Origin: Deinococcus sp. LM3
GTDB lineage: Bacteria > Deinococcota > Deinococci > Deinococcales > Deinococcaceae
Assembly: GCF_002017875.1 (NCBI RefSeq)
Contig: NZ_MUFV01000001.1
Span: 2,878,501-2,942,500, forward strand
Length of the DNA: 64,000 nt
Reading direction: 5' to 3'
Numbering within the stretch: position 1 is the first letter of the stretch; each line of letters begins with the position of its first letter. Under the pieces are notes generated by a model, which searched no databases, was not told the origin of the DNA, and saw only the letters and a program-made list of their open reading frames with translations. Shown here piece after piece: positions 19,969-39,255 of the stretch. The translations under genes were made by a program, and so were the position numbers.

Positions 19969-20957
19969 CCCAGACCCTGACCCCCACCACTTCCGCCCCC
20001 GCCCCCACACCGGACTTTGCCCGCGCGGTCCTGGAGAACGTCGCCCGCGTCCTGGTCGGCAAGGAGGCCGTGACCCGCCTCGCGCTGGCCGGCGTCCTGG
20101 CGGGCGGGCACGTCCTGCTGGAGGACGCGCCGGGCACCGGCAAGACCATGCTGGCCCGCGCCCTGGCCGTCAGCCTGGGCCTGGATTTCCAGCGGGTGCA
20201 GTTCACGCCGGACCTGCTGCCGGGCGACGTGACCGGCGTCAGCGTGTTCCGCCCGCAGAGCGGCACCTTCGAGTTCGTGCCCGGCCCGGTCTTCACCGGG
20301 GTGCTGCTGGCCGACGAGATCAACCGCGCCACGCCCCGCACGCAGTCCGCGCTCCTTGAGGCGATGGGGGAGGGGCAGGTCACGGAATCCGGCGTGACCC
20401 GCCCCCTCCCGGCGCCGTTCGTGGTGATCGCCACGCAGAACCCCATCGAGAACGAGGGCACCTACCGCCTGCCGGAAGCGCAGCTGGACCGGTTCCTGCT
20501 GCGCCTGTCGGTCGGGTACCCCACCCACGAGGAGGAAGTGCGGATGCTCGCCCGCCTCCAGACGCAGCACCCGATCGCCACGCTGGGGGCCGTCACCACG
20601 CCCGCCGCGCTGCTGGACGCGCAGGCGCAGGTCCGCGCCGTGTTCGTCGCGCCCGAGGTGCAGGCGTACCTCGCGCGCCTGAGCGCCCGCACCCGCACGC
20701 ACCCCAGCGTCACCCTGGGCGCCGGGCCGCGCGCCAGCCTCGCCCTCCAGGGGGTCGCGCAGGCCCTCGCGTGGCTGGCCGGGCGGTCCTTCGTCACCCC
20801 GGACGACGTGCAGGCGGCCGCGCCCGGCGTCCTCGCCCACCGCCTGAGCCTGCGCATCGAGGCGCGCCTCCAGGGCGTGCCCGACCACGCCATCGTCACC
20901 GAGCTGCTGAAGGCCGAACCCGTGCCCGCCGAACTCGGCGCGCCGCCCGCCCGGTGA
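19965..20957 (+). CDS. MoxR-family AAA+ ATPase
   Basis: This is a 330-residue chaperone-like ATPase. Walker A is EDAPGTGKTMLAR, Walker B is VLLADEINRATP, sensor 1 is FVVIATQNPIENEGTY, and the Arg finger region LPEAQLDRFLLRL follows. The C-terminal lid is residues ~225-320. MoxR proteins are thought to activate or mature partner proteins, typically through a DUF58/VWA-like partner, which is encoded next with a GTGA overlap. Confidence 0.93.
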   Translation: MTQTLTPTTSAPAPTPDFARAVLENVARVLVGKEAVTRLALAGVLAGGHVLLEDAPGTGKTMLARALAVSLGLDFQRVQFTPDLLPGDVTGVSVFRPQSGTFEFVPGPVFTGVLLADEINRATPRTQSALLEAMGEGQVTESGVTRPLPAPFVVIATQNPIENEGTYRLPEAQLDRFLLRLSVGYPTHEEEVRMLARLQTQHPIATLGAVTTPAALLDAQAQVRAVFVAPEVQAYLARLSARTRTHPSVTLGAGPRASLALQGVAQALAWLAGRSFVTPDDVQAAAPGVLAHRLSLRIEARLQGVPDHAIVTELLKAEPVPAELGAPPAR

Positions 20958-22087
20958 ACACCCTGTCCGTTGTCCTGACCACCGCCCTGCCCTGGTTGCT
21001 GCTGATCGGCGCGGTCCTGGCCGCCCTGTGGTGGGGCTCGCGCCGACCGCCCGGCGTCAGCGTGGAACGCGCCGTGTCCGCCACGGGGTTCGAGGGCACC
21101 CGCGTCCCGCTGACCGTGCGCGTCACGCTGCGCAGCCGCCGCCCCCTGCGCGTCCTGCTGGACGACCCCACGCCGCGCGGCGTCGTTCCGGCCGTGACGC
21201 CCGAACTCAGCGTGCGCCTGCTGGGCCACGCGGAACACGACCTGACCACCACCCTGACCCTCAACCGGCGCGGCGCGCACACCTGGCCCGGCGGCACGCT
21301 GCGCTGGGCCGACCCGCTCGGGTTGTTCTGGCACTCCGCGCCGCTGCCCGCCCCGCCCACCACCCTGGACGTGTTTCCCGGCACGCACGGATTGATCCTG
21401 CCGGACCTGCTGCGCCCCCTGCTCTCGGAAGGCACCCTGACCCGCCGCGTGGGCCTGGACGACCCGCTGAGCCTGCGCGGCGTGCGCGACTACGTGTCCG
21501 GAGACCCGCCCGGCCGCGTTCACTGGCGCCTCAGCGCCCGCACCGGCACCCTGACCGTCCGCGAACCCGAACGCACCGCCGCGAGCAGCCTGACCGTGTT
21601 CGTGGACACCAGTAGCGGGGGCGAGGTCTTCGTGGACAGCGCCGCCCGCCTCGCCGCCAGCCTCGTCCGTGAGGCCGCCAGCCTGGGCCTGCCCGTCGCC
21701 GCCGCCACCCGCGACACCCTGAGCCCCAGCGGCCGCGACCCGCTGTCCATGCAGGCCGCCCTGCGCCTCCTGGCCCGCCTCGCCCCGGACGCCGCCCCGC
21801 CCCGCCTGCCCCCCACCCGCAGCGGCGGGAACCTGATCCTCCTGACCGCCAGCCCCGGCCCGGACCTGCTCACCCAGGCCCTGCACGCCCGCGCCACGGC
21901 CGCCCGCGTCACCATCGTCGCGCTGCCCGAAGGCTTCTACCTGGAACCCGGCGAGACACCCCGCCGCCAGTGGACTGGCCTGCCCGACACGGTGCGCGAC
22001 CTCGAACGGCGCGCCGCCGCGCTGGCCGGGGCCGGCATTCAGGTCGTGGTACTGCGCGGCAACCAGAGCGTCCTGACCCTCGGCTAA
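20954..22087 (+). CDS. DUF58 protein, MoxR partner
   Basis: This protein of 377 residues starts at GTG 20954, overlapping the MoxR stop. Two adjacent hydrophobic segments at the N-terminus (LPWLLLIGAVLAALWWG) anchor it. The DUF58 signature appears as VGLDDPLSLRGVRDYVSGDPPGRVHWRLSART around residue 165-195, followed by a VWA-like fold (SLTVFVDTSSGG). The protein completes a three-gene DUF4129-MoxR-DUF58 operon. Confidence 0.9.
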   Translation: MNTLSVVLTTALPWLLLIGAVLAALWWGSRRPPGVSVERAVSATGFEGTRVPLTVRVTLRSRRPLRVLLDDPTPRGVVPAVTPELSVRLLGHAEHDLTTTLTLNRRGAHTWPGGTLRWADPLGLFWHSAPLPAPPTTLDVFPGTHGLILPDLLRPLLSEGTLTRRVGLDDPLSLRGVRDYVSGDPPGRVHWRLSARTGTLTVREPERTAASSLTVFVDTSSGGEVFVDSAARLAASLVREAASLGLPVAAATRDTLSPSGRDPLSMQAALRLLARLAPDAAPPRLPPTRSGGNLILLTASPGPDLLTQALHARATAARVTIVALPEGFYLEPGETPRRQWTGLPDTVRDLERRAAALAGAGIQVVVLRGNQSVLTLG

Positions 22088-22180
22088 CCTGCGAGGGCCA
22101 GCCAAGCTGCGGGAGCCAGCATGCAGCCGACATGAAGAACGCTTTCAGGCGGCCCCCCGCCGCGCGCGGTAGCGTAAGCC

Positions 22181-22423
22181 ATGACCGACGACAGACGCCC
22201 CGACGCCACCGACGCCCAGCCCGACAGCGGCGAGATCCGTAACGTCGACCTGCAGTTCATGGGCAAACCCGACGAGCAGAAAGAACTCGAAGCGGCCGTG
22301 GAAGCCGAAAGCCGCGCCCCCGGCGAATACCAGGAACGCGGCATGGACAAGCAGGACGTCGCCTCTGCCCAGAGCATGGACGCCAGCGACCCCCCCAGCA
22401 CCAACATGGGCGACGAAGACTGA
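22181..22423 (+). CDS. Small acidic hypothetical protein
   Basis: This protein of 80 residues is highly charged, with many Asp, Glu and Gln and no Cys or hydrophobic core, so it is probably intrinsically disordered. TAGCGT (22170-22175) sits 5 bases before the ATG, consistent with a leaderless gene. Motifs such as VDLQFMGKPDEQKELE and MDKQDVASAQSMDASDPP are not from any family I can name. A strong terminator follows, supporting a real transcript. Confidence 0.75.
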   Translation: MTDDRRPDATDAQPDSGEIRNVDLQFMGKPDEQKELEAAVEAESRAPGEYQERGMDKQDVASAQSMDASDPPSTNMGDED

Positions 22424-22444
22424 ACCCAGTCTCACCGCACCACC

Positions 22445-22479
22445 CGGCCCCCGCTGTCCCTCCCAGGAAGCGGGGGCCG
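22445..22479. terminator. Bidirectional terminator
   Basis: CGGCCCCCGCT pairs perfectly with AGCGGGGGCCG. It stands between two convergent genes (80-residue protein and LpxB-like protein). Confidence 0.8.
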
Positions 22480-22485
22480 CTGCGT

Positions 22486-23700
<1,215 letters not shown>

Positions 23701-23745
23701 GCAGGCCAGAATAGCCGCGCGGCGACTCATGGTACGAATGAGGGA

Positions 23746-23790
23746 ATGACCGTCCACCCAGCCGCCCCTCCCGCCCGGCCGCCCACATGA
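23746..23790 (+). CDS. 14-codon upstream ORF overlapping the next gene
   Basis: The ATG at 23746 opens MTVHPAAPPARPPT, whose TGA (23788-23790) overlaps the ATG of the 138-residue gene as ATGA. GAGGG lies just before the ATG. Translation of this ORF would deliver ribosomes directly to the downstream start, which has no other ribosome-binding site. Similar arrangements precede rho, ileS and bshA. Whether the peptide itself matters is not known. Confidence 0.5.
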   Translation: MTVHPAAPPARPPT

Positions 23791-24203
23791 GCGAGTTCGA
23801 CGAACTTCAGGCCGTCATCCGCCGGCACGCCGACGCCCGGCAGGCCGAGCAGCGCGCCTGCGAGGCGTTCCTGAACGCCCTGTACCACGCCCTGCGCACC
23901 GCGAGCGGGCCGGGGTTGCCGCTGAACAACGTCACGCTGGAATTCAGGCCCGACCCGGACCTGCGCCTGCGGCCCGCCCCGACCGGCAGTGCCCACGCCG
24001 CGTGGCTGCGCCTGGGCCTGTGCGAGGTCCTGGTCCGCGTACGCCGCAGCGACGGCGCGTTCGTCGGCGAGTACGGCTCCGGCGGCACCTTCCGCCTGGA
24101 CAGCACCACCGAGGACGACCTGCTGGCCCTGGCCCGCACCCTGCTGCGGCACGTGACCGGCGTGTACGGCGGCGTGACGACCACCGCCCCACACCTGAAC
24201 TGA
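23787..24203 (+). CDS. Hypothetical protein, 138 residues
   Basis: The protein is soluble and helical at the N-terminus (SEFDELQAVIRRHADARQAEQRACEAFLNALYHAL) with a beta-rich C-terminal half (VTLEFRPDPDLRLRPAP and GAFVGEYGSGGTFRLD). I do not recognise the family. The ATG overlaps the stop of a 14-codon ORF. The TGA stop is immediately followed by a small repeat element. Confidence 0.7.
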   Translation: MSEFDELQAVIRRHADARQAEQRACEAFLNALYHALRTASGPGLPLNNVTLEFRPDPDLRLRPAPTGSAHAAWLRLGLCEVLVRVRRSDGAFVGEYGSGGTFRLDSTTEDDLLALARTLLRHVTGVYGGVTTTAPHLN

Positions 24204-24337
24204 CACACTCCGATTGAAGGGGCTGCAAAGACCCTTCAGTCCGAGCGGAGCGAGTAGGAGAAAAACGGGTTCCGGACGTGGAGCTGACAGATCGGTGGTG
24301 TTCCGATCTGTCAGCGAAACAAACGGAATCCGTAGGA
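24204..24337. repeat. Small non-coding repeat (copy 2)
   Basis: It begins right after a TGA stop with CACACTCCGATTGAAGGGG. Hairpin 1 is GATTGAAGGG with CCCTTCAGTC, followed by GAGAAAAACGGGTTCCGG, hairpin 2 (CTGACAGATCGG with CCGATCTGTCAG, perfect), and the end CGGAATCCGTAGGAC. It is full length except for part of the middle segment seen in copies 3 and 4. Confidence 0.85.
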
Positions 24338-24428
24338 CACACACTCCGGCAGACCGGCGCAGCAGAGCGAGGGGGAGCAGGATGAAACCGCTCCTGCCGG
24401 CGGCCGGGCAGCAGCGCCCGCCATGGTC

Positions 24429-24471
24429 GCGGCCCCGCCGGACCCCGGCAGGTCGGGGTGGGCGGGGCCGC
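24429..24471 (-). terminator. Hairpin downstream of ftsZ
   Basis: GCGGCCCCGCC pairs perfectly with GGCGGGGCCGC, with an inner ACCCC/GGGGT stem. It lies 26 bases after the ftsZ stop on the minus strand. There is no U-run, so it may be Rho-assisted or only an RNA-end stabiliser. Confidence 0.65.
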
Positions 24472-24497
24472 CAGGGGACGGTGCTGACAGCGGGGGT

Positions 24498-25560
<1,063 letters not shown>

Positions 25561-25682
25561 CTCTCCTTACGACACGGTCCGGCGCCCCGCGGGCGGGGCC
25601 GACCGTTCTACTGCGGTGCAGTTTAGCGCACGATATCAGAGGACGCGCGCAGGCCCGTGCGGGCTTCCGCGTACGTCCTCGG

Positions 25683-25733
25683 CCCTGCGGGCGGGAGACG
25701 GGCTTGATTGCGCCGTGGCTCCCGCCCGCAGGG
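25683..25733 (-). other. 15-bp perfect stem-loop between ftsA and ftsZ
   Basis: CCCTGCGGGCGGGAG (25683-25697) is perfectly complementary to 25719-25733 with a 21-base loop. It begins 10 bases after the ftsA stop. It could reduce read-through from ftsA into ftsZ or mark an RNA processing site; no T-run follows. Confidence 0.7.
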
Positions 25734-25743
25734 GGGTCGGTCG

Positions 25744-30393
<4,650 letters not shown>

Positions 30394-30413
30394 GGGAGGT
30401 CAGGGGTGGCCCA

Positions 30414-31556
<1,143 letters not shown>

Positions 31557-31688
31557 TGCGGGCGAGTGTAGCCCGTGAGGGATAGGGGATGCAGGCGGCG
31601 GGCAGCGTGAAGGGCAACAGCATGGGGCGGGAGCCGCCGCCCCCGCCCTGAATCCGTTCCTGCAACCCGCTCCCGGCCACCCGCCCGC

Positions 31689-32447
<759 letters not shown>

Positions 32448-32493
32448 ACCTGTTCACAGTACGACGCGGCGCGTGCCTGGGTTCCGGGTGCTC

Positions 32494-32587
32494 ATACGGA
32501 CTCCGATTGGATGGCTTGCAGAGCCGTTCAAGCCCGGCGGATGCGACTCGTAGAGCTGCCCCACAGAGTAGGAACAGACGGAATCCA
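32494..32587. repeat. Small non-coding repeat (copy 3, hairpin 2 deleted)
   Basis: It runs from ATACGGACTCCG to CGGAATCCATCA. Hairpin 1 is GGATGGCT with AGCCGTTC, and the segment TGCGACTCGTAGAGCTGCCC is present, but the ACGGGTTCCGG and hairpin 2 part is missing. Its right end touches the TGA of the UvrA-like gene, read on the minus strand as TGATGGATTCCGT. Confidence 0.8.
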
Positions 32588-34822
32588 TCAGAGGTAACGC
32601 GCCGTGACGGACCGCTCCACGCCGCGCAGTCCGGCCGGGGGACCGCTGTACAGCACCTCGCCGCCCGCGCGTCCGCCTTCCGGGCCGAGGTCGATCAGCC
32701 AGTCGGCCTGCCGGATCACGTCCAGCTGATGCTCGATCAGGATGACGCTGTTGCCGCCGTCCACCAGCCGGTCGATGATGCCCAGCAGCAGCCCGATATC
32801 GCTCAGGTGCAGGCCCGTGGTGGGTTCGTCCATGACGTACACGCTGCCGCGCTTGTGCAGTTCGGTGGCGAGTTTCAGGCGTTGCGCCTCGCCGCCCGAC
32901 ACGGTGCTCAGCGGTTGCCCCAGCGTCAGGTACCCCAGCCCCACGTCGTTCATGGCCTGCAGGACCGCCCGGACGGGTTTCTCGGTGAAGAACGCCAGCG
33001 CCGTCTCGGCGGTCATGTTTAGCACGTCGCTGATGGACTGCCCCCGCAGCTGCCAGCGCAGCACGTCCGGGCGGAAGCGCTGGCCCTCGCAGACCTCGCA
33101 GGTCGTCGAGAGGCCCTCCATGAACGCGAGGTCCGTGTACACGACCCCCAGCCCGGCGCAGTTCGGGCAGCTGCCTTCCGAGTTGAAGCTGAACAGCGCG
33201 GGGCTCTGGCCGCTGGCCTTCGCGAACGCCCGGCGGATGGGGTCCATGATGCCGGTGTACGTGGCGGGCGCCGAGCGGCTGTTGGTGGTCACGCGTGACT
33301 GGTCCACCACGACCGCGTCCGGGTGCAGCGGCAGGAACACGTCGTGAATCAGGGTGCTCTTGCCTGATCCGGCCACGCCCGTCACGACCGTCAGCACGCC
33401 CGTGGGAATGTCCACGCTCACGTCCCGCAGGTTGTGCCGCCGCGCGCCCTGCACGCGCAGCCACCCGGTCGGGGCGCGCACCTGCTCCTTCAGCGGCAGC
33501 GGGCGACCCAGGTGCCGTCCGGTCAGGGTGGGGGCCTGCAGCAGCGCCGCGACCGGTCCCTGGAACGTCACCTCGCCCCCACGCACGCCCGGCCCGGGTC
33601 CGATGTCCACCACGTGATCGGCGGCCAGGATCACGTCCGGATCGTGCTCCACGACCAGCACCGTGTTGCCCTTGTCGCGCAGCGCGCCCAGCAGCCCGGT
33701 CAGGCGCGACACGTCCCGCGCGTGCAGGCCCACGCTGGGCTCGTCCAGGATGTACAGCATGTCGGTCAGGCTGTTGCCCAGGTGCCGCACGAGTTTCAGG
33801 CGCTGGCCCTCGCCGCCGGACAGGCTGGCCGTCTCGCGGCTCAGGCTCAGATACCCCAGCCCGATCTCCACGAGGTGAGACAGCCGCTGAGCGAGGTGCC
33901 CCGCCACGCGCGCCGCCGCCGGGTCGCTCAGACCCCGCAGGAACGCCAGCAGTTCGGTGGCCTCCAGATCCGAGAGTTCCGCGATGTTCCGCCCCTCGAT
34001 CCGCGACTCCAGCGCCGCTGCGTTCAGGCGCGCCCCACCGCAGACCGGGCAGGTGCCGCCCGTCACGAACTGCTCGAACACCGCGCGGCTCCGGTCGGAC
34101 ATGGCCGCCGCGTCCTTCTTCAGGTACATCCGCCCGAAACGGTCCACCAGTCCCTCGTACGTCATGTTGATCTCGCCCAGCGACACCTTCAGGTCCCGGC
34201 CGTGCAGCAGCAGGTGCAGGTCGTGCTCGGAGTAGTCCTGCACGGGCCGGTCCAGGTCGAACAGGCCACTCAGCGCGTAGGTCTTCCACAGCCACTTACC
34301 GGGCCTGAAATCCGGGTGCTGGATCGCCCCGCCGTTCAGGGACAGGCTCCGGTCCAGCAGGCGATCAAGGTCAAGCTGCGTGGTGCGCCCGATGCCCTCG
34401 CACTCCGGGCACATGCCCTGCGGCGTGTTGAACGAGTACGCGAACGCCGGACCCGCCGACGGCTGCCCCACGCGGGAGAACAGCACCCGCAGCGGCGCGG
34501 CGATGTCCGTGTACGTGCCCACCGTCGAGCGCGCCCCGCCCCCCACCCGCTTCTGGTTGATGACCACCGGAGCGTTCAGGTGGCTCACGCTGTCCACATC
34601 CGGCTGTCCGTAGTGCGGCAGGAAGCCCTGCACGAACGCCGTGAAGGTCTCGTTCAGCTGCCGCTGCGCCTCGGCGGCCAGCGTGTCGAACACCAGAGAC
34701 GACTTGCCGGAACCCGACACGCCGGTAAAGACCGTCAGTTGCCGCTTGGGAATGTCCAGCGAGACGTTCTTCAGGTTGTGTTCCCGTGCGCCCCGCACCT
34801 CTATGAATGCCCGGTCTGTCAT
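32588..34822 (-). CDS. UvrA-like ABC ATPase (short, class II / DrrC-type)
   Basis: This protein of 744 residues has two ABC modules. The first has Walker A TGVSGSGKSSL, zinc-finger CPECEGIG, signature LSGGEGQRLKL and DEPSVGLH. The second has TGVAGSGKSTL, CPNCAGLG and CEVCEG, VSGGEAQRLKL and DEPTTGLH. It is shorter than true UvrA (~940) and probably lacks the UvrB-binding insert, like UvrA2 or DrrC proteins linked to damage or drug tolerance. ATG 34822 is preceded by GGGAGG. Confidence 0.9.
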   Translation of the reverse strand: MTDRAFIEVRGAREHNLKNVSLDIPKRQLTVFTGVSGSGKSSLVFDTLAAEAQRQLNETFTAFVQGFLPHYGQPDVDSVSHLNAPVVINQKRVGGGARSTVGTYTDIAAPLRVLFSRVGQPSAGPAFAYSFNTPQGMCPECEGIGRTTQLDLDRLLDRSLSLNGGAIQHPDFRPGKWLWKTYALSGLFDLDRPVQDYSEHDLHLLLHGRDLKVSLGEINMTYEGLVDRFGRMYLKKDAAAMSDRSRAVFEQFVTGGTCPVCGGARLNAAALESRIEGRNIAELSDLEATELLAFLRGLSDPAAARVAGHLAQRLSHLVEIGLGYLSLSRETASLSGGEGQRLKLVRHLGNSLTDMLYILDEPSVGLHARDVSRLTGLLGALRDKGNTVLVVEHDPDVILAADHVVDIGPGPGVRGGEVTFQGPVAALLQAPTLTGRHLGRPLPLKEQVRAPTGWLRVQGARRHNLRDVSVDIPTGVLTVVTGVAGSGKSTLIHDVFLPLHPDAVVVDQSRVTTNSRSAPATYTGIMDPIRRAFAKASGQSPALFSFNSEGSCPNCAGLGVVYTDLAFMEGLSTTCEVCEGQRFRPDVLRWQLRGQSISDVLNMTAETALAFFTEKPVRAVLQAMNDVGLGYLTLGQPLSTVSGGEAQRLKLATELHKRGSVYVMDEPTTGLHLSDIGLLLGIIDRLVDGGNSVILIEHQLDVIRQADWLIDLGPEGGRAGGEVLYSGPPAGLRGVERSVTARYL

Positions 34823-34963
34823 GTCTGTGCCTCCCTGTGCCTCTCCAGCGTCTCTGAGCATCATGTGAAAATCCCCCACGGGAGAGCTTCATGGAAGCTT
34901 CACCGAAGGGGCTGTTCGGGAGGGCGTTCAGCCGGTCAATCCAGCCCTGTCAGGTTAGGCCCA

Positions 34964-36127
34964 TCATGTCAACAGGGTGCCGATGCGGCGCAGCACCTCC
35001 TGGATGGTATTCAGGTCGGTCGCGTAACTCAGGCGCACCTGTCCCGGCGCGCCGAAATCCGTGCCCGGCACGACCGCCACGCGCGCGTCGTCCAGGATGC
35101 GGCGCGCGACTTCCAGTTCGTCGGTGTGGATGCGGTCCGTGTTCGCCATCACGTAGAACGCGCCCTGCGGGGTGGGGGTGGGCAGTCCCAGGGCGTTCAG
35201 GCCGTCGACGATCACGTCGCGCCGCTCGCGGTACGCCCCGCGCGCCATGTCGATAAAGCGCGCCGTCGCCTCGTGCCCCTCCAGGGCGGCCAGCGCCGCG
35301 TACTGCGAGACGCTGCTGGCGTTGCTGGTGCTCTGGGATTGCAGGGCGTTCATGGCGGCGATCACGCCCTTCGGTCCGCCCGCGTACCCGATACGCCAGC
35401 CGGTCATGGCGTACGCCTTGCTGGCCCCGTTGATGGTCAGCGTGTGCTCCGGCGCGTACAGGCCAATGCTGACCTGCCGGGCGTCGTACACCAGATGCTC
35501 GTACATCTCGTCGGTCACGATGATCAGGCCATGCCGCTGCGCCACGCCCGCCACCGCCTCCAGCACCTCCGGCGTGAACACCGCGCCCGTGGGGTTGCCG
35601 GGGCTGTTCAGCACGATCATCCGCGTCCGGGGCGTCACGCGCGCCTCCAGCTCGTCGGGATCGAGCAGGAACCCCGACTCCGGCGTGGTCGGCACGGCCA
35701 CCGGCACCGCGCCCGTCAGGGCCACCATCTCCGGGTAACTCACCCAGTACGGCGCGGGAATCAGCACCTCGTCACCCGGATTCAGCAGCGCCATGAATGC
35801 GTTGAACAGCGCCTGCTTCCCGCCACTCGTGACCGTCACGCAGTCCGGCGCGTAGCTCAGACCGTTCTCTCGGGAAAACTTCGCGCTGATCGCCTCGCGC
35901 AGCTCCGGAATGCCGTTCACGGCCGTGTACTTCGTCTTGCCAGATTCAATGGCTGCAATGGCCGCCGCCTTCACATGCGCGGGCGTGTCGAAATCCGGTT
36001 CGCCCACGCTCATGCTGATCACGTCCACGCCCTGACGCCGCAGTTCCAGCGCGCGGCTGGTCACGGCGACCGTCGAGGACGGCTTGAGGCTCAGGGCACG
36101 GTCAGACAGCTGGAAGGGGCCACTCAT
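34964..36127 (-). CDS. Class I PLP aminotransferase (aspartate aminotransferase type)
   Basis: This enzyme of 387 residues has the subgroup Ib signature. The PLP Lys is in INGASKAYAMTGWRIGYAGG, the Asn/Pro motif in VLNSPGNPTGAVF, the Asp in IIVTDEMYEHLVYD and the carboxylate-binding Arg in GQVRLSYA. SVGEPDFDTP is typical of AspC from Thermus. It probably interconverts aspartate and oxaloacetate. The ATG at 36127 lies 7 bases after TACCCT on the minus strand, a leaderless start. Confidence 0.92.
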   Translation of the reverse strand: MSGPFQLSDRALSLKPSSTVAVTSRALELRRQGVDVISMSVGEPDFDTPAHVKAAAIAAIESGKTKYTAVNGIPELREAISAKFSRENGLSYAPDCVTVTSGGKQALFNAFMALLNPGDEVLIPAPYWVSYPEMVALTGAVPVAVPTTPESGFLLDPDELEARVTPRTRMIVLNSPGNPTGAVFTPEVLEAVAGVAQRHGLIIVTDEMYEHLVYDARQVSIGLYAPEHTLTINGASKAYAMTGWRIGYAGGPKGVIAAMNALQSQSTSNASSVSQYAALAALEGHEATARFIDMARGAYRERRDVIVDGLNALGLPTPTPQGAFYVMANTDRIHTDELEVARRILDDARVAVVPGTDFGAPGQVRLSYATDLNTIQEVLRRIGTLLT

Positions 36128-36171
36128 GCCCCGCAGGGTACAGGTGGCCTGCACGGACAGGCGCGAGAGGT

Positions 36172-36711
36172 TTAGAAGCGGTACGTCAGGCCCAGACGCA
36201 GACTGGGGGAGGTCAGCGTCAGGTCACGTGGCGGCTCGGGCGGCTGACCCGGTGCGGGTGCCCTGTAGTTGGTGACGGCCTCCCGGAACACCGTGTACCG
36301 CATCCCACCCTCCACGAAGAAGCCCAGATCGGGGCGCGTGCGGCTCCGGTACCCGCCGACCACGCCGGCGCGCCAGCCACCCTTGCCCGCCAGGATCAGT
36401 CCGGCGGACGGCCCGCCGTACCAGCCCGTGTCGGCGCGGCTGAGCAGCAGGTCGGCCGACACGACCGGACCCAGCAGCACCAGACCGTCCACGCCCAGGC
36501 GCGGCGCAACTGTGAGCGCCCCGACACGGCCCACCGGGGCAGACACGGCCAAACTGCCGAATGGCACGATGGTTTCCAGGCCCAGCCCCGCCCAGACGGT
36601 GGGTCGCTCACGGGTGTCGGCGGCCATGGTCTGCGCCGCCGCGAGGCTGCCGGTCAGGGGCAGCAGGGTCGCCAGGGTGGTTTTCAGTAAAGACATCTTC
36701 AGGGTTCTCAT
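36172..36711 (-). CDS. Small outer-membrane beta-barrel-like protein
   Basis: This 179-residue protein has a signal peptide ending around LTGSLAAAQT and a mature part of alternating hydrophobic strands rich in Gly, Tyr and Val, ending in LGLTYRF with a terminal Phe, as in outer-membrane barrels. About eight strands could form. The function is not known. Deinococcus has an outer envelope layer, so this location is plausible. TACGAT lies about 10 bases upstream of the ATG. Confidence 0.7.
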   Translation of the reverse strand: MRTLKMSLLKTTLATLLPLTGSLAAAQTMAADTRERPTVWAGLGLETIVPFGSLAVSAPVGRVGALTVAPRLGVDGLVLLGPVVSADLLLSRADTGWYGGPSAGLILAGKGGWRAGVVGGYRSRTRPDLGFFVEGGMRYTVFREAVTNYRAPAPGQPPEPPRDLTLTSPSLRLGLTYRF

Positions 36712-36809
36712 GCTGCTGGTTATCGTAACAGCGCGCGACTACAGGCACTGCCGCACATGAGACGGCGGGAGCCACGCTGCCGTGACTCCCGCCGCGCCCG
36801 GAGGGGCGT

Positions 36810-37390
36810 TCAGTGCAGCAGGCCGATGGAGCGGGCGCGGCTGACGGCCTCGGTGCGGTCCCCGGCGTCCAGCTTGGCGTACAGGCGCGCCAGGTGGTCC
36901 TTGACGGTGTCGGGGCTGACGCCCAGGTTCTTGGCGATTTCCTTGTTGCTGTAGCCCTGGGCCAGCAGGGGCAGCACCTCGGATTCGCGGGGTGTCAGGC
37001 GGGGCACGTCCACGTGCGGCAGGCGGTCCACGTCGGGGTTCGCCACGATGTCCCGCAGTTGCCGCGCCAGACTTTCCGGGTCGGTTTCCTTGCTGACGTA
37101 CCCGCGCGCTCCGGCGGCTCGGGCGGCCTGCACGATGGCCGGCTCGGCGAAGGTGGTGATCAGGACGCTGACCAGCCGGGGGTTGCTCTGGCGCAGGCGT
37201 TCGCAGACCTCGATGCCAGTCATGCCGGGCATCTTGACGTCCAGCAGCGCGGCGTCGGGTTGCAGGGCGCGGCAGGCTTCCAGGGCGGCCAGTCCGTCGC
37301 TCGCCTCGGCCACCACGTCGAATCCCTGGTGAATGAGTGCGTATTTCAGGCCCATGCGGAACAGGGGGTGGTCGTCGGCGATCACGAGTC

Positions 37391-37394
<4 letters not shown>
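36810..37394 (-). CDS. NarL/FixJ-type response regulator
   Basis: In this 194-residue protein the receiver domain has the acidic pair in VIADDHPLFR, phospho-acceptor Asp52 in LLDVKMPG and the Lys in YVSKETD. A LuxR-type helix-turn-helix follows (LTPRESEVLPLLAQGYSNKEIAKNLGVSPDTVKDHLARL). Its ATG overlaps the kinase stop by four bases, so the two form a pair. Target genes are not evident. Confidence 0.93.
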
Positions 37395-38482
<1,088 letters not shown>

Positions 38483-38610
38483 GGATCTCAGGGTACGGAT
38501 TGTCTTCTGACAGAAAACTCACGCCCGCCGGTGGGCGCGCGGGTCTGTCAACCCCCCACCCCCGTCAGCTTCCCCCGCCAGGAAGACAGACGGCAAAGAG
38601 AGAAGGAATC

Positions 38611-38645
38611 TTTCACGATCCAGAAAAATCGTGAATACTTTCACT
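38611..38645 (+). repeat. AT-rich TTCAC motif, copy A
   Basis: TTCACGAT (38612-38619), 8 bases, ATCGTGAA (38628-38635), 4 bases, TTCAC (38640-38644). It lies between the ybjN 3' end and the kinase gene. The same spacing recurs at 44010, 55878 and 61373. Surroundings are unusually AT-rich for this genome. Confidence 0.8.
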
Positions 38646-38691
38646 ATATATGCAACAAGAAAGGGGGTGAGTCACCCCACCCCCCGTCCGT

Positions 38692-39159
<468 letters not shown>

Positions 39160-39255
39160 TGAAACCATCCTCCTCGGTGGGTGAAGCACATCAGTGAAAT
39201 CTGTCTGTGGTTGAAACCCGGCCGATTCTAACACCCCCGGCGACAGCCGCGCGCT

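Noticed and set aside
34823..34963. Small ORFs or terminator between the UvrA-like and aminotransferase genes
   Set aside because: Only a weak AGCTT/AAGCT hairpin and no coding signal are seen.
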